The notes: generated by a model not told the origin, from the letters alone. A stretch of DNA of 64,000 nt from Vibrio proteolyticus NBRC 13287 (GCF_000467125.1 NZ_BATJ01000004.1:186001-250000), one strand, 5' to 3'; positions 52,263-63,418 are shown, counted from the stretch's first letter. Numbers and translations: made by a program.

Positions 52263-53945
52263 TTACTTGTTGTCTGCCGCCAGTTTGGCCTTCGGCCTTG
52301 GTTCGCTCATCAAACCTTTGATCAGCGACACCGTCGCAATCAACAGCACAATGGTAAACGGCAGACCCGTGGTCACCGCCATTGCCTGAGCAGCAGCTAG
52401 ACCGCCCCCCAGCATCAGAGCGATGGCTACCAAGCCTTCAAACGTACACCAGAACACGCGTTGAGGCGTCGGCGCGTCGACTTTACCGCCAGCGGCGATG
52501 GTATCGATCACCAGCGAGCCCGAGTCCGACGAGGTAATAAAGAACACCACTACCAGCACAATGCCGACAAAAGAGGTGATTTCAGCAAATGGCATCACAT
52601 CCAGCATCGCAAACAATTTGAGTGGCAGGTCGGCGTTCATCACCGCTTCATAACCGCTGTTGATGTACTGACTGATCGCCGTACCGCCGAACGCCGTCAT
52701 CCAGAACACACACACGGTTGATGGGATCAGCAGAACACAAATGATGAACTCGCGCACGGTGCGGCCACGGGAAACACGTGCGATGAACATGCCGACGAAT
52801 GGCGACCAGGAGATCCACCACGACCAGTAAAACGCCGTCCAGCCTTGAGAATAGTTGGCATCTTCACGCTCAAACGGCATCGACAGCGCTGGCAGATTGG
52901 TCAGGTACGAACCGATGTTATCGAAGAAGCCGGTTACGATCGCCAGCGTCGGCCCCGCAATCACGATAAACAGCAGCAGCAACGCCGCCAGCCCCATGTT
53001 GATCTCCGACAGGCGCTTCACACCCCCATCCAGACCCGCCAGTACCGAAATCAGCGCCAACGCCGTGATCACGATAATCAACACGATCTGGGTGGTGTCG
53101 CCCATCGGCACATCAAACAGGAAGTTCAGACCAGTCGCGGCCTGAGACGCGCCATAACCCAGCGACGTTGCCAGACCAAACACAGTCGCGACCACCGCCA
53201 GAATGTCAATCACATGACCAGTCCAGCCCCAGACGCGTTCCCCAAACAGCGGATAAAAGACTGAACGCATGGTCAGCGGCAGGCCTTTGTTGAATGAGAA
53301 AATCGCCAGACCCAGCGCCAATAAAGCGTAGATCGCCCACGGGTGCAGTGCCCAGTGATAAATGGTCGCCGCCATACCCAGTGAACGCGCTGCGTCAACA
53401 TCGCCGGCCGCGCCATTGAGCGGTGCCCAGTCGGTACGCACACCGTTTTCCATCACCGGACCGCTCAGCGCAGTGCTGAAATGCGACATCGGTTCGGACA
53501 CACCAAAGAACACCAGACCAATCCCCATCCCGGCGGCAAACAGCATCGCCAGCCAGCCTGAATAGGAATAATCCGGCACCGCTTCGGTCCCACCAATGCG
53601 AACCCGGCCCAATGGCGAAATCACCAGTGCCAGACACACCACCACAAAAAAGTTACCGGCCGACAGGAAAAACCAGTCCATGCTCGAGGTCAGCCAGTCA
53701 CGCAAATGCACAAACAGCGGCTCAACTTGCTCACGAAAGATCAGCGTGGCAAAGACGAAAAACACCACCGCCAAACCTGAAATGGCAAACACCCGGTTAT
53801 GGATATCAAGACCAAACGGCCCGAGATTCACCACCACATTATCCTGACCGACCGTGTAGTCGGTATCGATCGGGTCTACCTTGCCATCCGGACGCGGCAG
53901 ACCTCCATTGTCACTACTCACTTTACTTCCCCTTAAAATCGTCAA
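52263..53945 (-). CDS. BCCT family (betaine/carnitine/choline) transporter
   Basis: A 560-residue membrane protein with twelve expected helices. The N-terminal segment VVVNLGPFGLDIHNRVFAIS precedes TM1, and the substrate-site signature WTAFYWSWWISWSPFVGMFI, FGVSEPMSH and FNKGLPLTMRSVFY are typical of BCCT carriers. It imports compatible solutes such as glycine betaine or choline with Na+ or H+. The C-terminus is short (KAKLAADNK), which suggests no long osmosensor domain. It lies between yicC and gmk, where E. coli has other genes. Confidence 0.92.
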   Translation of the reverse strand: MTILRGSKVSSDNGGLPRPDGKVDPIDTDYTVGQDNVVVNLGPFGLDIHNRVFAISGLAVVFFVFATLIFREQVEPLFVHLRDWLTSSMDWFFLSAGNFFVVVCLALVISPLGRVRIGGTEAVPDYSYSGWLAMLFAAGMGIGLVFFGVSEPMSHFSTALSGPVMENGVRTDWAPLNGAAGDVDAARSLGMAATIYHWALHPWAIYALLALGLAIFSFNKGLPLTMRSVFYPLFGERVWGWTGHVIDILAVVATVFGLATSLGYGASQAATGLNFLFDVPMGDTTQIVLIIVITALALISVLAGLDGGVKRLSEINMGLAALLLLFIVIAGPTLAIVTGFFDNIGSYLTNLPALSMPFEREDANYSQGWTAFYWSWWISWSPFVGMFIARVSRGRTVREFIICVLLIPSTVCVFWMTAFGGTAISQYINSGYEAVMNADLPLKLFAMLDVMPFAEITSFVGIVLVVVFFITSSDSGSLVIDTIAAGGKVDAPTPQRVFWCTFEGLVAIALMLGGGLAAAQAMAVTTGLPFTIVLLIATVSLIKGLMSEPRPKAKLAADNK

Positions 53946-54898
<953 letters not shown>

Positions 54899-54920
54899 CA
54901 TAAGCCACCTACGATACAAA

Positions 54921-54961
54921 CAACCTAATTGCTAGAATATAAACAAGTTAGGTTGTATAAT
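54921..54961 (+). promoter_or_regulatory. Inverted repeat and -10 ahead of rpoZ
   Basis: CAACCTAA (54921-54928) and TTAGGTTG (54948-54955) form an 8-bp inverted repeat directly abutting TATAAT (54956-54961), 41 bases before the rpoZ ATG. It may be an operator or weak terminator combined with a promoter. No good -35 at 17 bases. Confidence 0.4.
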
Positions 54962-55001
54962 TTCTCGTCATTCTAAATTTAAGTAACTTATTGGAGTCCT
55001 C

Positions 55002-55274
55002 ATGGCACGCGTAACTGTACAAGACGCTGTTGAAAAAATTGGCAACCGTTTCGACCTTGTTCTGATTGCGGCTCGCCGCGCTCGTCAAATGCAAACTGGC
55101 GGTAAAGATTCACTAGTGCCGGAAGAGAACGATAAGCCAACGGTTATCGCTCTGCGCGAAATCGAAGAAGGTCTGATCACTAAGGATGTTCTTGATGCAC
55201 GTGAGCGTCAGGAACAGCAAGAACAAGAAGCCGCTGAACTGGCTGCGGTTAGCAGCATCGCACACAGCCGCTAA
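55002..55274 (+). CDS. rpoZ: RNA polymerase omega subunit
   Basis: A 90-residue protein starting [20 protein letters not shown], with [20 protein letters not shown] and [14 protein letters not shown], as in omega. It assists RNA polymerase assembly and forms ppGpp site 1. GGAG precedes the ATG. Directly upstream of spoT as in E. coli. Confidence 0.97.
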   Translation: MARVTVQDAVEKIGNRFDLVLIAARRARQMQTGGKDSLVPEENDKPTVIALREIEEGLITKDVLDARERQEQQEQEAAELAAVSSIAHSR

Positions 55275-55325
55275 GCGGTTGTCGCAAGACGCGCTTCGAT
55301 TTACCTAACCTTCCGGGCCTGAAAT

Positions 55326-57446
55326 TTGTATCTATTCGATAGCCTCAAAGACGTTGCCCAAGAATACCTAACAGAGCCTCAGATTGAGGCTCTGCGTCAA
55401 TCTTATGTGGTAGCGAGAGATGCCCATGAAGGGCAAACCCGCTCAAGCGGTGAACCATACATCATCCACCCTGTCGCCGTAGCCCGGATCCTGGCGGAAA
55501 TGCGCCTGGACATCGAAACGCTGCAAGCGGCACTGCTCCACGATGTCATCGAAGACTGTGATGTCACCAAAGAAGAGCTGGAATCCCAGTTCGGCGCGAC
55601 GGTGGCGGAGCTGGTAGACGGTGTCTCTAAGCTGGATAAGCTTAAATTTCGCGATCGCAAAGAGGCCCAGGCCGAGAACTTTCGTAAGATGGTGCTCGCC
55701 ATGGTCCAGGATATCCGCGTCATTCTGATCAAGCTGGCCGACCGGACCCACAATATGCGCACCTTGGGTGCTCTTCGTCCGGACAAAAAACGCCGTATCG
55801 CGCGCGAAACCCTGGAAATCTATTCTCCTCTGGCCCACCGTTTGGGTATTCACAATATCAAAACCGAGCTGGAAGAGCTGGGCTTTGAAGCCTTGTACCC
55901 GAACCGCTACCGCGTTCTGAAAGAAGTGGTCAAAGCGGCACGGGGGAACCGTAAAGAGATGATCCAGCGGATCCATCTTGAAATTGAAGGGCGACTGCAG
56001 GAAGTCGGCCTTAAAGCGCGGGTCTTCGGCCGGGAGAAGAATCTGTTCTCCATCTACAACAAGATGAAGAGCAAAGAGCAGCGCTTCCACACCATTATGG
56101 ATATCTACGCATTCCGTGTGGTGGTGGACGATGCCGATACCTGCTACCGGGTACTTGGTCAGGTACACAGCCTGTACAAACCACGTCCGGGACGCATGAA
56201 AGACTACATCGCGGTCCCGAAAGCCAACGGCTATCAGTCATTGCATACCTCGATGGTCGGCCCGCACGGGGTACCGGTCGAGGTTCAGATCCGAACCGAA
56301 GACATGGATCAAATGGCGGACAAAGGGGTCGCCGCGCACTGGTCGTACAAAGACAAAGGCGACAAATCCGGCACCACGGCGCAGATCAAAGCGCAGCGCT
56401 GGATGCAGAGCCTGCTGGAACTGCAGCAAAGTGCCGGTAACTCGTTTGAGTTCATCGAAAACGTGAAGTCGGATCTGTTCCCGGACGAAATCTACGTCTT
56501 CACGCCTAAAGGCCGCATTGTTGAACTGCCGGTCGGCGCGACCGCGGTCGATTTTGCCTACGCGGTGCACACCGATGTCGGTAACACCTGTGTTGGCGCG
56601 CGTGTGGATCGCAACCCGTACCCACTCAGCAAAGCGCTGAAAAACGGCCAGACAATCGAAATCATCAGCGCCCCGGGCGCTCGTCCGAACGCCGCCTGGC
56701 TCAACTATGTGGTGACTTCCCGTGCCCGCACTAAAATCCGTCAGGTTCTCAAGACCATGCGCCGGGAAGAGTCGATCACCCTGGGCCGCCGCCTGCTCAA
56801 CCATGCACTGGGCGAAAAATCGCTCAGCGACATCAGTGACGATAACATTCAACACGTTCTGACCGACCTTAAAATTGGCTCGACCGACGATCTGTTGGCA
56901 GCCATCGGTCTGGGTGAACTGATGAGCATCGTGATTGCCCGTCGTCTACTGGGAAATGCCGATGAACTGACGGAAGTGATGGGCAAAGACGGCCAGCCGA
57001 AGAAAAAACTGCCGATCCGCGGTGCGGAAGGCATTCTGCTGACGTTCGCCAACTGTTGTCATCCGATTCCGGACGATCACATCATCGCCCACGTCTCACC
57101 GGGCCGAGGCCTGGTGGTCCACCGTGAAACCTGTCCGAACGTACGCGGCTACCAGCGCGAGCCGGATAAGTACATGGCGGTGGAATGGTCACGTGACTAC
57201 GATCAGGAGTTCATTACTGAGCTGCTGGTGGACATGCAAAACCGTCAAGGCGCTCTGGCCGAGCTGACCAATGTCATCTCGCAGACTGGCTCTAACATCC
57301 ATGGCCTGTCGACCGAAGAACGCGATGGTCGCCTGTACACCGTGACGGTGGCGCTGACGACCAAAGATCGCGTCCATCTGGCGAGCATCATGCGCAAGAT
57401 TAAGGCCATGCCGCAGACGCTGAAAGTTCGTCGCCGCAAACACTAA
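55326..57446 (+). CDS. spoT: Bifunctional (p)ppGpp synthetase/hydrolase SpoT
   Basis: A 706-residue protein with a TTG start (MYLFDSLKDVAQEYLTEPQI), as also used by E. coli spoT. The HD hydrolase domain has HPVAVARILAEMRLD and LLHDVIEDC (about 70-78). The RelA/SpoT synthetase domain includes GRMKDYIAVPKANGYQSLHT (about 285-305). TGS, zinc-finger-like (NCCHPIPDD) and ACT domains (TELLVDMQNRQGALAEL) follow. It sets basal (p)ppGpp and responds to carbon, iron and fatty-acid stress through acyl carrier protein. A 26-base palindrome follows its stop. Confidence 0.97.
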   Translation: MYLFDSLKDVAQEYLTEPQIEALRQSYVVARDAHEGQTRSSGEPYIIHPVAVARILAEMRLDIETLQAALLHDVIEDCDVTKEELESQFGATVAELVDGVSKLDKLKFRDRKEAQAENFRKMVLAMVQDIRVILIKLADRTHNMRTLGALRPDKKRRIARETLEIYSPLAHRLGIHNIKTELEELGFEALYPNRYRVLKEVVKAARGNRKEMIQRIHLEIEGRLQEVGLKARVFGREKNLFSIYNKMKSKEQRFHTIMDIYAFRVVVDDADTCYRVLGQVHSLYKPRPGRMKDYIAVPKANGYQSLHTSMVGPHGVPVEVQIRTEDMDQMADKGVAAHWSYKDKGDKSGTTAQIKAQRWMQSLLELQQSAGNSFEFIENVKSDLFPDEIYVFTPKGRIVELPVGATAVDFAYAVHTDVGNTCVGARVDRNPYPLSKALKNGQTIEIISAPGARPNAAWLNYVVTSRARTKIRQVLKTMRREESITLGRRLLNHALGEKSLSDISDDNIQHVLTDLKIGSTDDLLAAIGLGELMSIVIARRLLGNADELTEVMGKDGQPKKKLPIRGAEGILLTFANCCHPIPDDHIIAHVSPGRGLVVHRETCPNVRGYQREPDKYMAVEWSRDYDQEFITELLVDMQNRQGALAELTNVISQTGSNIHGLSTEERDGRLYTVTVALTTKDRVHLASIMRKIKAMPQTLKVRRRKH

Positions 57447-57457
57447 CCGCTGTTACT

Positions 57458-57483
57458 CATGCCCCTGACCCGTCAGGGGCATG
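57458..57483. terminator. 26-base perfect palindrome between spoT and trmH
   Basis: CATGCCCCTGAC (57458-57469), CC, GTCAGGGGCATG (57472-57483): a 12-bp perfect stem with a two-base loop. There is no T-run, so it may be a processing or attenuating structure rather than a terminator. Confidence 0.5.
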
Positions 57484-57514
57484 GTATTGTCCTAGCGAGC
57501 AACCTTCTCCAATT

Positions 57515-58201
57515 ATGAATCCTGAACGTTACCAACGCATTCAGCAGGTGCTGAAAGCCCGCCAGACCGATCTGACCCTGTGTCTGGAAGAAGTCCACAA
57601 ACCCAACAACGTTTCCGCGGTGATCCGCACCGCTGACGCCACCGGACTGCACCGCATTCATGCGGTCTGGCCGAATGACAAGATGCGTACGCTGAGCCAC
57701 ACCTCTGCCGGGGCGCGTAACTGGGTGGAAGTCGACACCCACGATGACATCGAAAGCGCCATCGGCGAGCTGAAACGTCAGGGCATGCAGGTGCTGGTCA
57801 CCCATTTGTCCGACAGCGCGGTGGATTTTCGTGACATCGACTACACCAAGCCGACCGCCATCATACTCGGCAGTGAGAAAGCCGGGGCCTCAGAGACCGC
57901 CAAACGTCTCGCGGATCAGGACATCATCATTCCGATGCTCGGCATGGTGCAATCCCTCAATGTGTCCGTTGCCAGTGCGGTTATCCTCTATGAAGCCCAG
58001 CGACAACGCAGTGCCGCCGGGATGTACGACAATGACGCCAGTCAGGTGCCGGCCGATGAGATTCACCGTACCTTGTTTGAACGCGGCCACCCGGTGTTGG
58101 CCAAAGTCGCCAAACGCAAAGGCTTAGCCTATCCGCCTCTGGATGATGACGGTCAGATCGTGGCCGAACCACAGTGGTGGCAGGAGATGCAGCGCAAATA
58201 A
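57515..58201 (+). CDS. trmH: tRNA (guanosine(18)-2'-O)-methyltransferase
   Basis: A 228-residue SPOUT methyltransferase. KPNNVSAVIRTADATGLHRI (motif 1 Asn-x-Gly-type region), ILGSEKAGAS and IPMLGMVQSLNVSVASAVIL (motif 3, knot) are typical of TrmH/SpoU. It methylates G18 of tRNA using SAM. Located between spoT and recG as usual. The C-terminal YPPLDDDGQIVAEP tail is common in gammaproteobacterial members. Confidence 0.96.
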   Translation: MNPERYQRIQQVLKARQTDLTLCLEEVHKPNNVSAVIRTADATGLHRIHAVWPNDKMRTLSHTSAGARNWVEVDTHDDIESAIGELKRQGMQVLVTHLSDSAVDFRDIDYTKPTAIILGSEKAGASETAKRLADQDIIIPMLGMVQSLNVSVASAVILYEAQRQRSAAGMYDNDASQVPADEIHRTLFERGHPVLAKVAKRKGLAYPPLDDDGQIVAEPQWWQEMQRK

Positions 58202-58299
58202 CCCTCAGCTCTAAGGCTACACTGGGGTGAATTTTCCTGTACAAAAACACAGCCCAATGGTTAACTATCGCCACTGACCGCGAAAACGAGAGAGCCCGT

Positions 58300-60378
58300 A
58301 TGTCCCAGTTACTGTCCGCTATTCCGCTAACATCCCTGTCCGGGGTCGGCGCCAAAGTGGCTGAAAAACTGGCGAAAGTCGGGCTCAACACCGTTCAGGA
58401 CCTGTTATTTCATCTGCCGCTGCGTTACGAAGATCGTACCCGTGTCTACCCGGTAGCCAAGCTGCATGCGGGCTTGTGGGCCGCCGTGCAGGGAAAAGTC
58501 ATGGCGGTTGATACCCTGTTTGGCCGGCGCAAGATGCTGACGGTCAAACTCAGTGACGGCAACGGCACCATCACGCTGCGTTTTTTCAATTTTACCGCCG
58601 CGATGAAAAACAACTTTGCCGAAGGCAAACTGGTGCACGCATACGGTGAAATCAAACGCGGCAATATGGGGCTGGAAATCATCCACCCTGACTACAAGTT
58701 TTACGCGCCAGAACGTCAGCCGGACGTCGAGCAAAGCCTGACACCCGTCTACCCCACCACCGATGGTCTGAGACAAGTCACCTTACGCAATCTGACCGAT
58801 CAGGCATTGGCACTGCTGGACAAAGCGGCGGTGCAGGAACTGCTGCCCACCGGACTTTACGACCACCAACTGACGCTGGCTCAGGCTCTGCATACCATTC
58901 ACCGGCCACCGCCTGACATCGATCTCGACCAGTTCGATCAGGGGCGTCATCCGGCACAAATCCGGCTGATCATGGAAGAGCTGCTGGCACAGAATCTGTC
59001 GATGCTGGCGGTACGCAGCCAAGGCCAGCGTGATGCGGCATTGCCGCTGCCCGACGCCTCACAACTCAAGCAGCGGTTACTGGCACAGTTGCCCTTTACG
59101 CCGACCGGAGCCCAGTCACGGGTGGTGAAAGAAATTGAAGCGGATCTCACGCAGCCACACCCGATGATGCGTCTGGTGCAGGGCGATGTTGGCTCAGGCA
59201 AAACACTGGTGGCCGCGCTGGCGGCCGTGCGGGCGATTGAGCACGGTTATCAGGTCGCCCTGATGGCGCCCACCGAACTGCTGGCAGAGCAACATGCACT
59301 CAATTTCGCCAACTGGTTTGAAAGCATGGGGATTCAGGTCGGCTGGTTGGCGGGCAAACTGAAAGGCAAAGCCAAAGAGGCCGAGCTGGCGCGGATTGCC
59401 AGCGGCGAAGCGCAGATGGTGGTCGGCACCCATGCTCTGTTTCAGGAACACGTGGCGTTCCATCACCTGGCCCTGGTGATCATTGATGAACAACACCGTT
59501 TCGGGGTACATCAGCGCCTGGAATTACGTGAGAAAGGTGCCCGACAAGGCGCGTATCCTCACCAGTTGATCATGACCGCAACCCCTATCCCGCGCACCCT
59601 CGCCATGACCGCCTACGCGGATCTGGAAACCTCCGTGATCGATGAATTACCACCGGGCCGGACACCGATCCAGACGGTCGCCATCCCGGCCACCAAGCGT
59701 GACGACATCATTGAGCGTGTCCGCCATGCCTGTCTTGACGAAGGCAAACAAGCTTATTGGGTCTGTACCCTGATTGACGAGTCCGAAGTTCTGGAGGCGC
59801 AGGCCGCCGCTGACACCGCCGAAGAGCTGCAACGCCGACTGCCGGACGTCAAGATCGGCCTGGTCCACGGCCGAATGAAACCGGCCGAAAAACAAGCGGT
59901 GATGCAAGCGTTCAAAGACAATCAACTCCACCTGCTGGTCGCCACCACCGTGATTGAAGTTGGGGTGGACGTACCCAATGCCAGCCTGATGATCATTGAA
60001 AACCCGGAGCGACTTGGCCTGGCTCAGTTGCACCAGTTACGCGGGCGCGTCGGCCGGGGCTCGGTGGCGAGCCACTGTGTGCTGCTCTATCACGCGCCAC
60101 TGTCCAAAACGGCGCAAAAGCGTCTGGGGGTGCTGCGCGAAAGCAATGACGGTTTCGTGATCGCCCAGCGCGATCTGGAAATTCGCGGACCGGGCGAACT
60201 GCTCGGCACTAAACAGACCGGACTGGCGGATTTCAAAATTGCCGATCTGGTCCGCGATCAGCGCCTGATCCCGGAAGTTCAGCGCATCGCCCGCTACATT
60301 CACCAGCAATATCCAGACAACGCCACCGCCATTATCGACCGCTGGCTCGGTGAGCGCGACGTGTACGCCAAGGCGTGA
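58300..60378 (+). CDS. recG: ATP-dependent DNA helicase RecG
   Basis: A 692-residue helicase. The wedge domain has LTSLSGVGAKVAEKLAKVGL, FHLPLRYEDRT and VTLRNLTDQAL. Helicase motifs are GDVGSGKTLVAAL (Walker A, about 293-305), IIDEQHRFGVHQR (DExH box with Q), TATPIPRTLAMT and the TRG-region QLHQLRGRVGRG. RecG remodels stalled forks and Holliday junctions. Last gene of the gmk-recG series. A short intergenic space (98 bases) separates it from trmH. Confidence 0.97.
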   Translation: MSQLLSAIPLTSLSGVGAKVAEKLAKVGLNTVQDLLFHLPLRYEDRTRVYPVAKLHAGLWAAVQGKVMAVDTLFGRRKMLTVKLSDGNGTITLRFFNFTAAMKNNFAEGKLVHAYGEIKRGNMGLEIIHPDYKFYAPERQPDVEQSLTPVYPTTDGLRQVTLRNLTDQALALLDKAAVQELLPTGLYDHQLTLAQALHTIHRPPPDIDLDQFDQGRHPAQIRLIMEELLAQNLSMLAVRSQGQRDAALPLPDASQLKQRLLAQLPFTPTGAQSRVVKEIEADLTQPHPMMRLVQGDVGSGKTLVAALAAVRAIEHGYQVALMAPTELLAEQHALNFANWFESMGIQVGWLAGKLKGKAKEAELARIASGEAQMVVGTHALFQEHVAFHHLALVIIDEQHRFGVHQRLELREKGARQGAYPHQLIMTATPIPRTLAMTAYADLETSVIDELPPGRTPIQTVAIPATKRDDIIERVRHACLDEGKQAYWVCTLIDESEVLEAQAAADTAEELQRRLPDVKIGLVHGRMKPAEKQAVMQAFKDNQLHLLVATTVIEVGVDVPNASLMIIENPERLGLAQLHQLRGRVGRGSVASHCVLLYHAPLSKTAQKRLGVLRESNDGFVIAQRDLEIRGPGELLGTKQTGLADFKIADLVRDQRLIPEVQRIARYIHQQYPDNATAIIDRWLGERDVYAKA

Positions 60379-60421
60379 TTTTTCCAACCAATATCGCCAC
60401 AGCTCCCCTTTCCCCCTCACA

Positions 60422-60459
60422 AGGCAAACGTTTGCTTTTAATAAAAAACCTTTTATAAT
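60422..60459 (+). promoter_or_regulatory. xanP promoter with PurR box
   Basis: The 16 bases at 60422-60437 (AGGCAAACGTTTGCTT) fit the PurR operator consensus ANGCAANCGNTTNCNT at every fixed position. The operator covers a -35-like TTTGCT (60431-60436), and a perfect TATAAT (60454-60459) lies 17 bases downstream. Repression by PurR with hypoxanthine or guanine would thus occlude RNA polymerase. Confidence 0.85.
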
Positions 60460-60603
60460 TCCGGCCAATTTTTCGCGCGGATCCGACTCCGCATGTGCTC
60501 CACGCTGATCCGGCCCTGATTAACAGCAATCACAGATAACGTGCCGGCTCCCACTGATGTCCCCATTCAGCGAATATCAGTGGTGCTCTGACAGGAAACT
60601 TCC

Positions 60604-61992
60604 ATGGCTAACCACAACGCTTCGCGACATACCGACCTGGTTTATCAGCTCAACGATAAACCACCGCTACCGCAAACCCTTTTCGCTGCCCTGCAGCACC
60701 TGCTGGCCATGTTTGTCGCCATCATTACCCCGTCGCTGATCATCTGCCAGTCGCTTGGTGTGCCGGCCGAGCAAACCAACACCATCATCAGCATGTCATT
60801 ATTCGCGTCCGGCCTGTCGTCTTTTATCCAGATCCGGACCTTTGGGCCGATCGGTTCCGGGCTGTTGTCCGTTCAGGGCACCAGCTTTAACTTCCTCGGC
60901 CCGATCATCGGCGCCGGGCTGGCACTGAAAGCGGGCGGCGCGGATCTGTCGACCATGATGGCGGCGATTTTCGGCACCATTCTGGTGGCCTCATTTGCTG
61001 AAATTCTGCTGTCACGCGTGCTGGATTACGCACGCCGGGTGATCACTCCCCTGGTGTCTGGAATTGTGGTGACCCTGATCGGCCTGACGCTGATCCAGGT
61101 CGGTCTGGTTTCAATGGGTGGCGGATATGCGGCGCTCGGTGATGGCACGTTCGGCAGCCTGGACAAACTGGCGCTGGCGGGTACGGTACTGGGGCTGATC
61201 GTCCTGCTCAACCGCGCCCGCAACCCGTACATTCGGGTCGCATCGATTGTGATTGCCATGCTGGTCGGTTACCTGCTGGCTTATTTCATGGGCATGGTTG
61301 ATAGCTCACAACTGGGTGACACCGCGCTGATCGCCTTGCCGGTTCCCATGCAGTATGGACTGAGCTTTGACTGGTCGCTGTTTATTCCGCTGGTACTGAT
61401 TTTCCTTATCACGGCGCTGGAGGCGATTGGTGACATTACCGCGACTTCAGAAGTGTCTGGCGAGCCGGTCAAAGGCCCGGTCTACATGCGACGCATCAAA
61501 GGCGGCGTACTGGCTGACGGGTTAAACTCCGCCCTGGCGGCGCTGCTAAACAGCTTCCCGAATTCCACTTTTAGCCAGAACAATGGGGTGATCATGCTGA
61601 CCGGTGTGGCCAGCCGATATGTAGGCTACTTCATCGCCGCCATGCTGGTCTTGCTGGGTCTGTTTCCTGGCGTGGCCAGCTTTGTCCAGCTTATCCCGGA
61701 ACCTGTGCTGGGCGGCGCAACCATAGTGATGTTCGGCACCATCGCCGCTGCCGGGGTGCGCATTATCTCCCGCGTGGAGCTCGACCGCCGCGCAATTCTG
61801 ATCATGGCACTGTCGTTTTCTATGGGGCTGGGCATTGCGCAGAAACCGGAAATCCTCCAGTTCATGCCCGAGTTCATTAAGAGCATCTTCTCCTCCGGCG
61901 TCGCCGCCGGTGGCATCACCGCAATCGTGCTCAATCTGCTGCTGCCGGAAAAACTGACCGATGCAGAGCGCGAGCGCGCAACGGAGTCCTAA
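60604..61992 (+). CDS. xanP: Xanthine/purine permease of the NCS2 family
   Basis: A 462-residue transporter with about fourteen membrane segments. [20 protein letters not shown] (20-39), [32 protein letters not shown] (substrate-site Glu, about 275) and [15 protein letters not shown] (signature motif) identify the XanP/YicE purine group. It imports xanthine or related bases by H+ symport. An AGGAAA lies before the ATG. A PurR box on its promoter supports a purine rather than uracil substrate. E. coli xanP is also near recG. Confidence 0.92.
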   Translation: MANHNASRHTDLVYQLNDKPPLPQTLFAALQHLLAMFVAIITPSLIICQSLGVPAEQTNTIISMSLFASGLSSFIQIRTFGPIGSGLLSVQGTSFNFLGPIIGAGLALKAGGADLSTMMAAIFGTILVASFAEILLSRVLDYARRVITPLVSGIVVTLIGLTLIQVGLVSMGGGYAALGDGTFGSLDKLALAGTVLGLIVLLNRARNPYIRVASIVIAMLVGYLLAYFMGMVDSSQLGDTALIALPVPMQYGLSFDWSLFIPLVLIFLITALEAIGDITATSEVSGEPVKGPVYMRRIKGGVLADGLNSALAALLNSFPNSTFSQNNGVIMLTGVASRYVGYFIAAMLVLLGLFPGVASFVQLIPEPVLGGATIVMFGTIAAAGVRIISRVELDRRAILIMALSFSMGLGIAQKPEILQFMPEFIKSIFSSGVAAGGITAIVLNLLLPEKLTDAERERATES

Positions 61993-62000
61993 CCATTCCG

Positions 62001-62036
62001 ACTCCCTCAGGCCCGCGGCCGCGCGCTTGAGGGAGT
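62001..62036. terminator. Bidirectional terminator between xanP and envZ
   Basis: ACTCCCTCA (62001-62009) and TGAGGGAGT (62028-62036) form a 9-bp stem with a GC-rich loop. It abuts the envZ stop codon and follows xanP by 8 bases. Confidence 0.75.
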
Positions 62037-63335
62037 TTAACGGGTTGGAAAGCTGATCTGAGCTTTGAGTCCGCCTTGTGAGCGGTTATTCACCACCACA
62101 GCGCCGCGATGCTGGCTGACAATCCGCTTCACGATTGCCAGCCCCAATCCGGTCCCTTCACTGCCCCGCGCGGTGTCGCCCCGGGTAAAAGGTTCGAACA
62201 ACTTACCGATCTGGCTGTTTTCAATCCCCGGGCCATTATCTTCCACACACACCCACGCCAGTTTGTTGTCGGCCGTCATGCCGGTGCTGACTTTTACCCA
62301 ACCGTTGCCATAGCGAATGGCGTTCACCACCAGATTACTGATCGCGCGCTTGATCGCGATGGGGCTGCCGATGGCATCTTTCATCTGCGGATTCAGCTCC
62401 GTTTCAACCTGAATTTCATACCCCCCTTCCGACGTCGCCACGTCGCGGGCCAAATCATTGAGGCTGACCGCTTCAAAGCTCTGCTGATTGACTGGTTTGA
62501 GGTAATCCATAAACTGACTGATGATCTCATTGCACTCTTCGGTGTCACCGATGATGCCTTCCGCCAGATAACTGTCCTGTGGCGACATCATTTCCGTCGC
62601 CAGCCGAATGCGGGTCAGCGGCGTGCGTAAGTCGTGACTGATGCCGGCCATCAGCAGCGCGCGGTCTTCTTCGAGCGCCTGAATGCCTTTTGACATCTGG
62701 TTAAACGCCCGGGTGACCGAGCGGATCTCCGTGGCGCCTTTTTCTGGCAGCGGTGGTGGGATTTCGCCCCGGCCCACGTCCTTAGCGGCACGCTCAAGCG
62801 CCACCAAAGGCCGATTCTGCAACCGGATAAACAGCCAGCCACCGGCGACGATCAGCAGCGCCATGATCAGGCTGTTACGAAACAGCGGCGCAAAGTCTTC
62901 TTCCTGTAACTCCGAGAGCGGAATGCGGATTAACGCGCCCGGCAGAGCATCGGTTTTCATCCACAGAATGTAGCTTTCCTGTCCGAGCATCATGCGCACA
63001 TCGGTCGGAACCCCGAGCTCCTGGCTCATCTCTTCACTCATCAGATCAATACTGACCGCATGGCGGTACTCTTCGGCAATCGGACTGTCTTCCGGATGTA
63101 TCGTCACGCCCAACTGCTCAAGCACCCGGCGACGCTGCGGCGCATCCAGCCCGGCATTGAGCTCCTCAGAATCATCCAGCATCAGGTTAATTTCATGGCC
63201 GAGAATCTTGTTGAATTGCTGCAAACTCGGCAACAGTGCGTAATTAAATACCGCGTAGTAGGAATAGACCTGGCTGGCGATCAGCAAAGTGATCAGCAAC
63301 AAAATGGATTGAGTCAACGAGCTGCGGATACGCAT
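62037..63335 (-). CDS. envZ: Osmolarity sensor histidine kinase EnvZ
   Basis: A 432-residue sensor kinase starting [20 protein letters not shown] at 63335; a longer frame to 63416 runs through a hairpin and is rejected. A first membrane helix (10-30), periplasmic domain (about 40-155), second helix, HAMP domain ([17 protein letters not shown]) and dimerisation domain with [18 protein letters not shown] (phospho-His near 235) follow. The ATPase has N box ([12 protein letters not shown]), G1 (VEDNGPGI) and G2 ([12 protein letters not shown]) motifs. It phosphorylates OmpR to control porins. The gap to ompR carries a terminator-like hairpin. Confidence 0.95.
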   Translation of the reverse strand: MRIRSSLTQSILLLITLLIASQVYSYYAVFNYALLPSLQQFNKILGHEINLMLDDSEELNAGLDAPQRRRVLEQLGVTIHPEDSPIAEEYRHAVSIDLMSEEMSQELGVPTDVRMMLGQESYILWMKTDALPGALIRIPLSELQEEDFAPLFRNSLIMALLIVAGGWLFIRLQNRPLVALERAAKDVGRGEIPPPLPEKGATEIRSVTRAFNQMSKGIQALEEDRALLMAGISHDLRTPLTRIRLATEMMSPQDSYLAEGIIGDTEECNEIISQFMDYLKPVNQQSFEAVSLNDLARDVATSEGGYEIQVETELNPQMKDAIGSPIAIKRAISNLVVNAIRYGNGWVKVSTGMTADNKLAWVCVEDNGPGIENSQIGKLFEPFTRGDTARGSEGTGLGLAIVKRIVSQHRGAVVVNNRSQGGLKAQISFPTR

Positions 63336-63379
63336 AACATTACCTTGAGAGCCAATTGGAGCAGGAAGACAAACAAAAA

Positions 63380-63405
63380 GCTCCGGTTGCGCGGGCAACC
63401 GGAGC
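63380..63405 (-). terminator. Terminator-like hairpin between ompR and envZ
   Basis: GCTCCGGTTGC (63380-63390) and GCAACCGGAGC (63395-63405) form a perfect 11-bp stem around GCGG. On the minus strand TTTTTG follows, so it fits an intrinsic terminator in the 83-base ompR-envZ gap. It would lower envZ relative to ompR. Confidence 0.75.
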
Positions 63406-63418
63406 CGGAAGGTCAAGC

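Noticed and set aside
55326..55328. Missing ATG of spoT as a sign of damage
   Set aside because: A TTG start is normal for spoT in E. coli and fits MYLFDSL here.
63336..63416. Longer N-terminus of envZ
   Set aside because: It runs through the ompR-envZ hairpin; MRIRSSL matches EnvZ starts.
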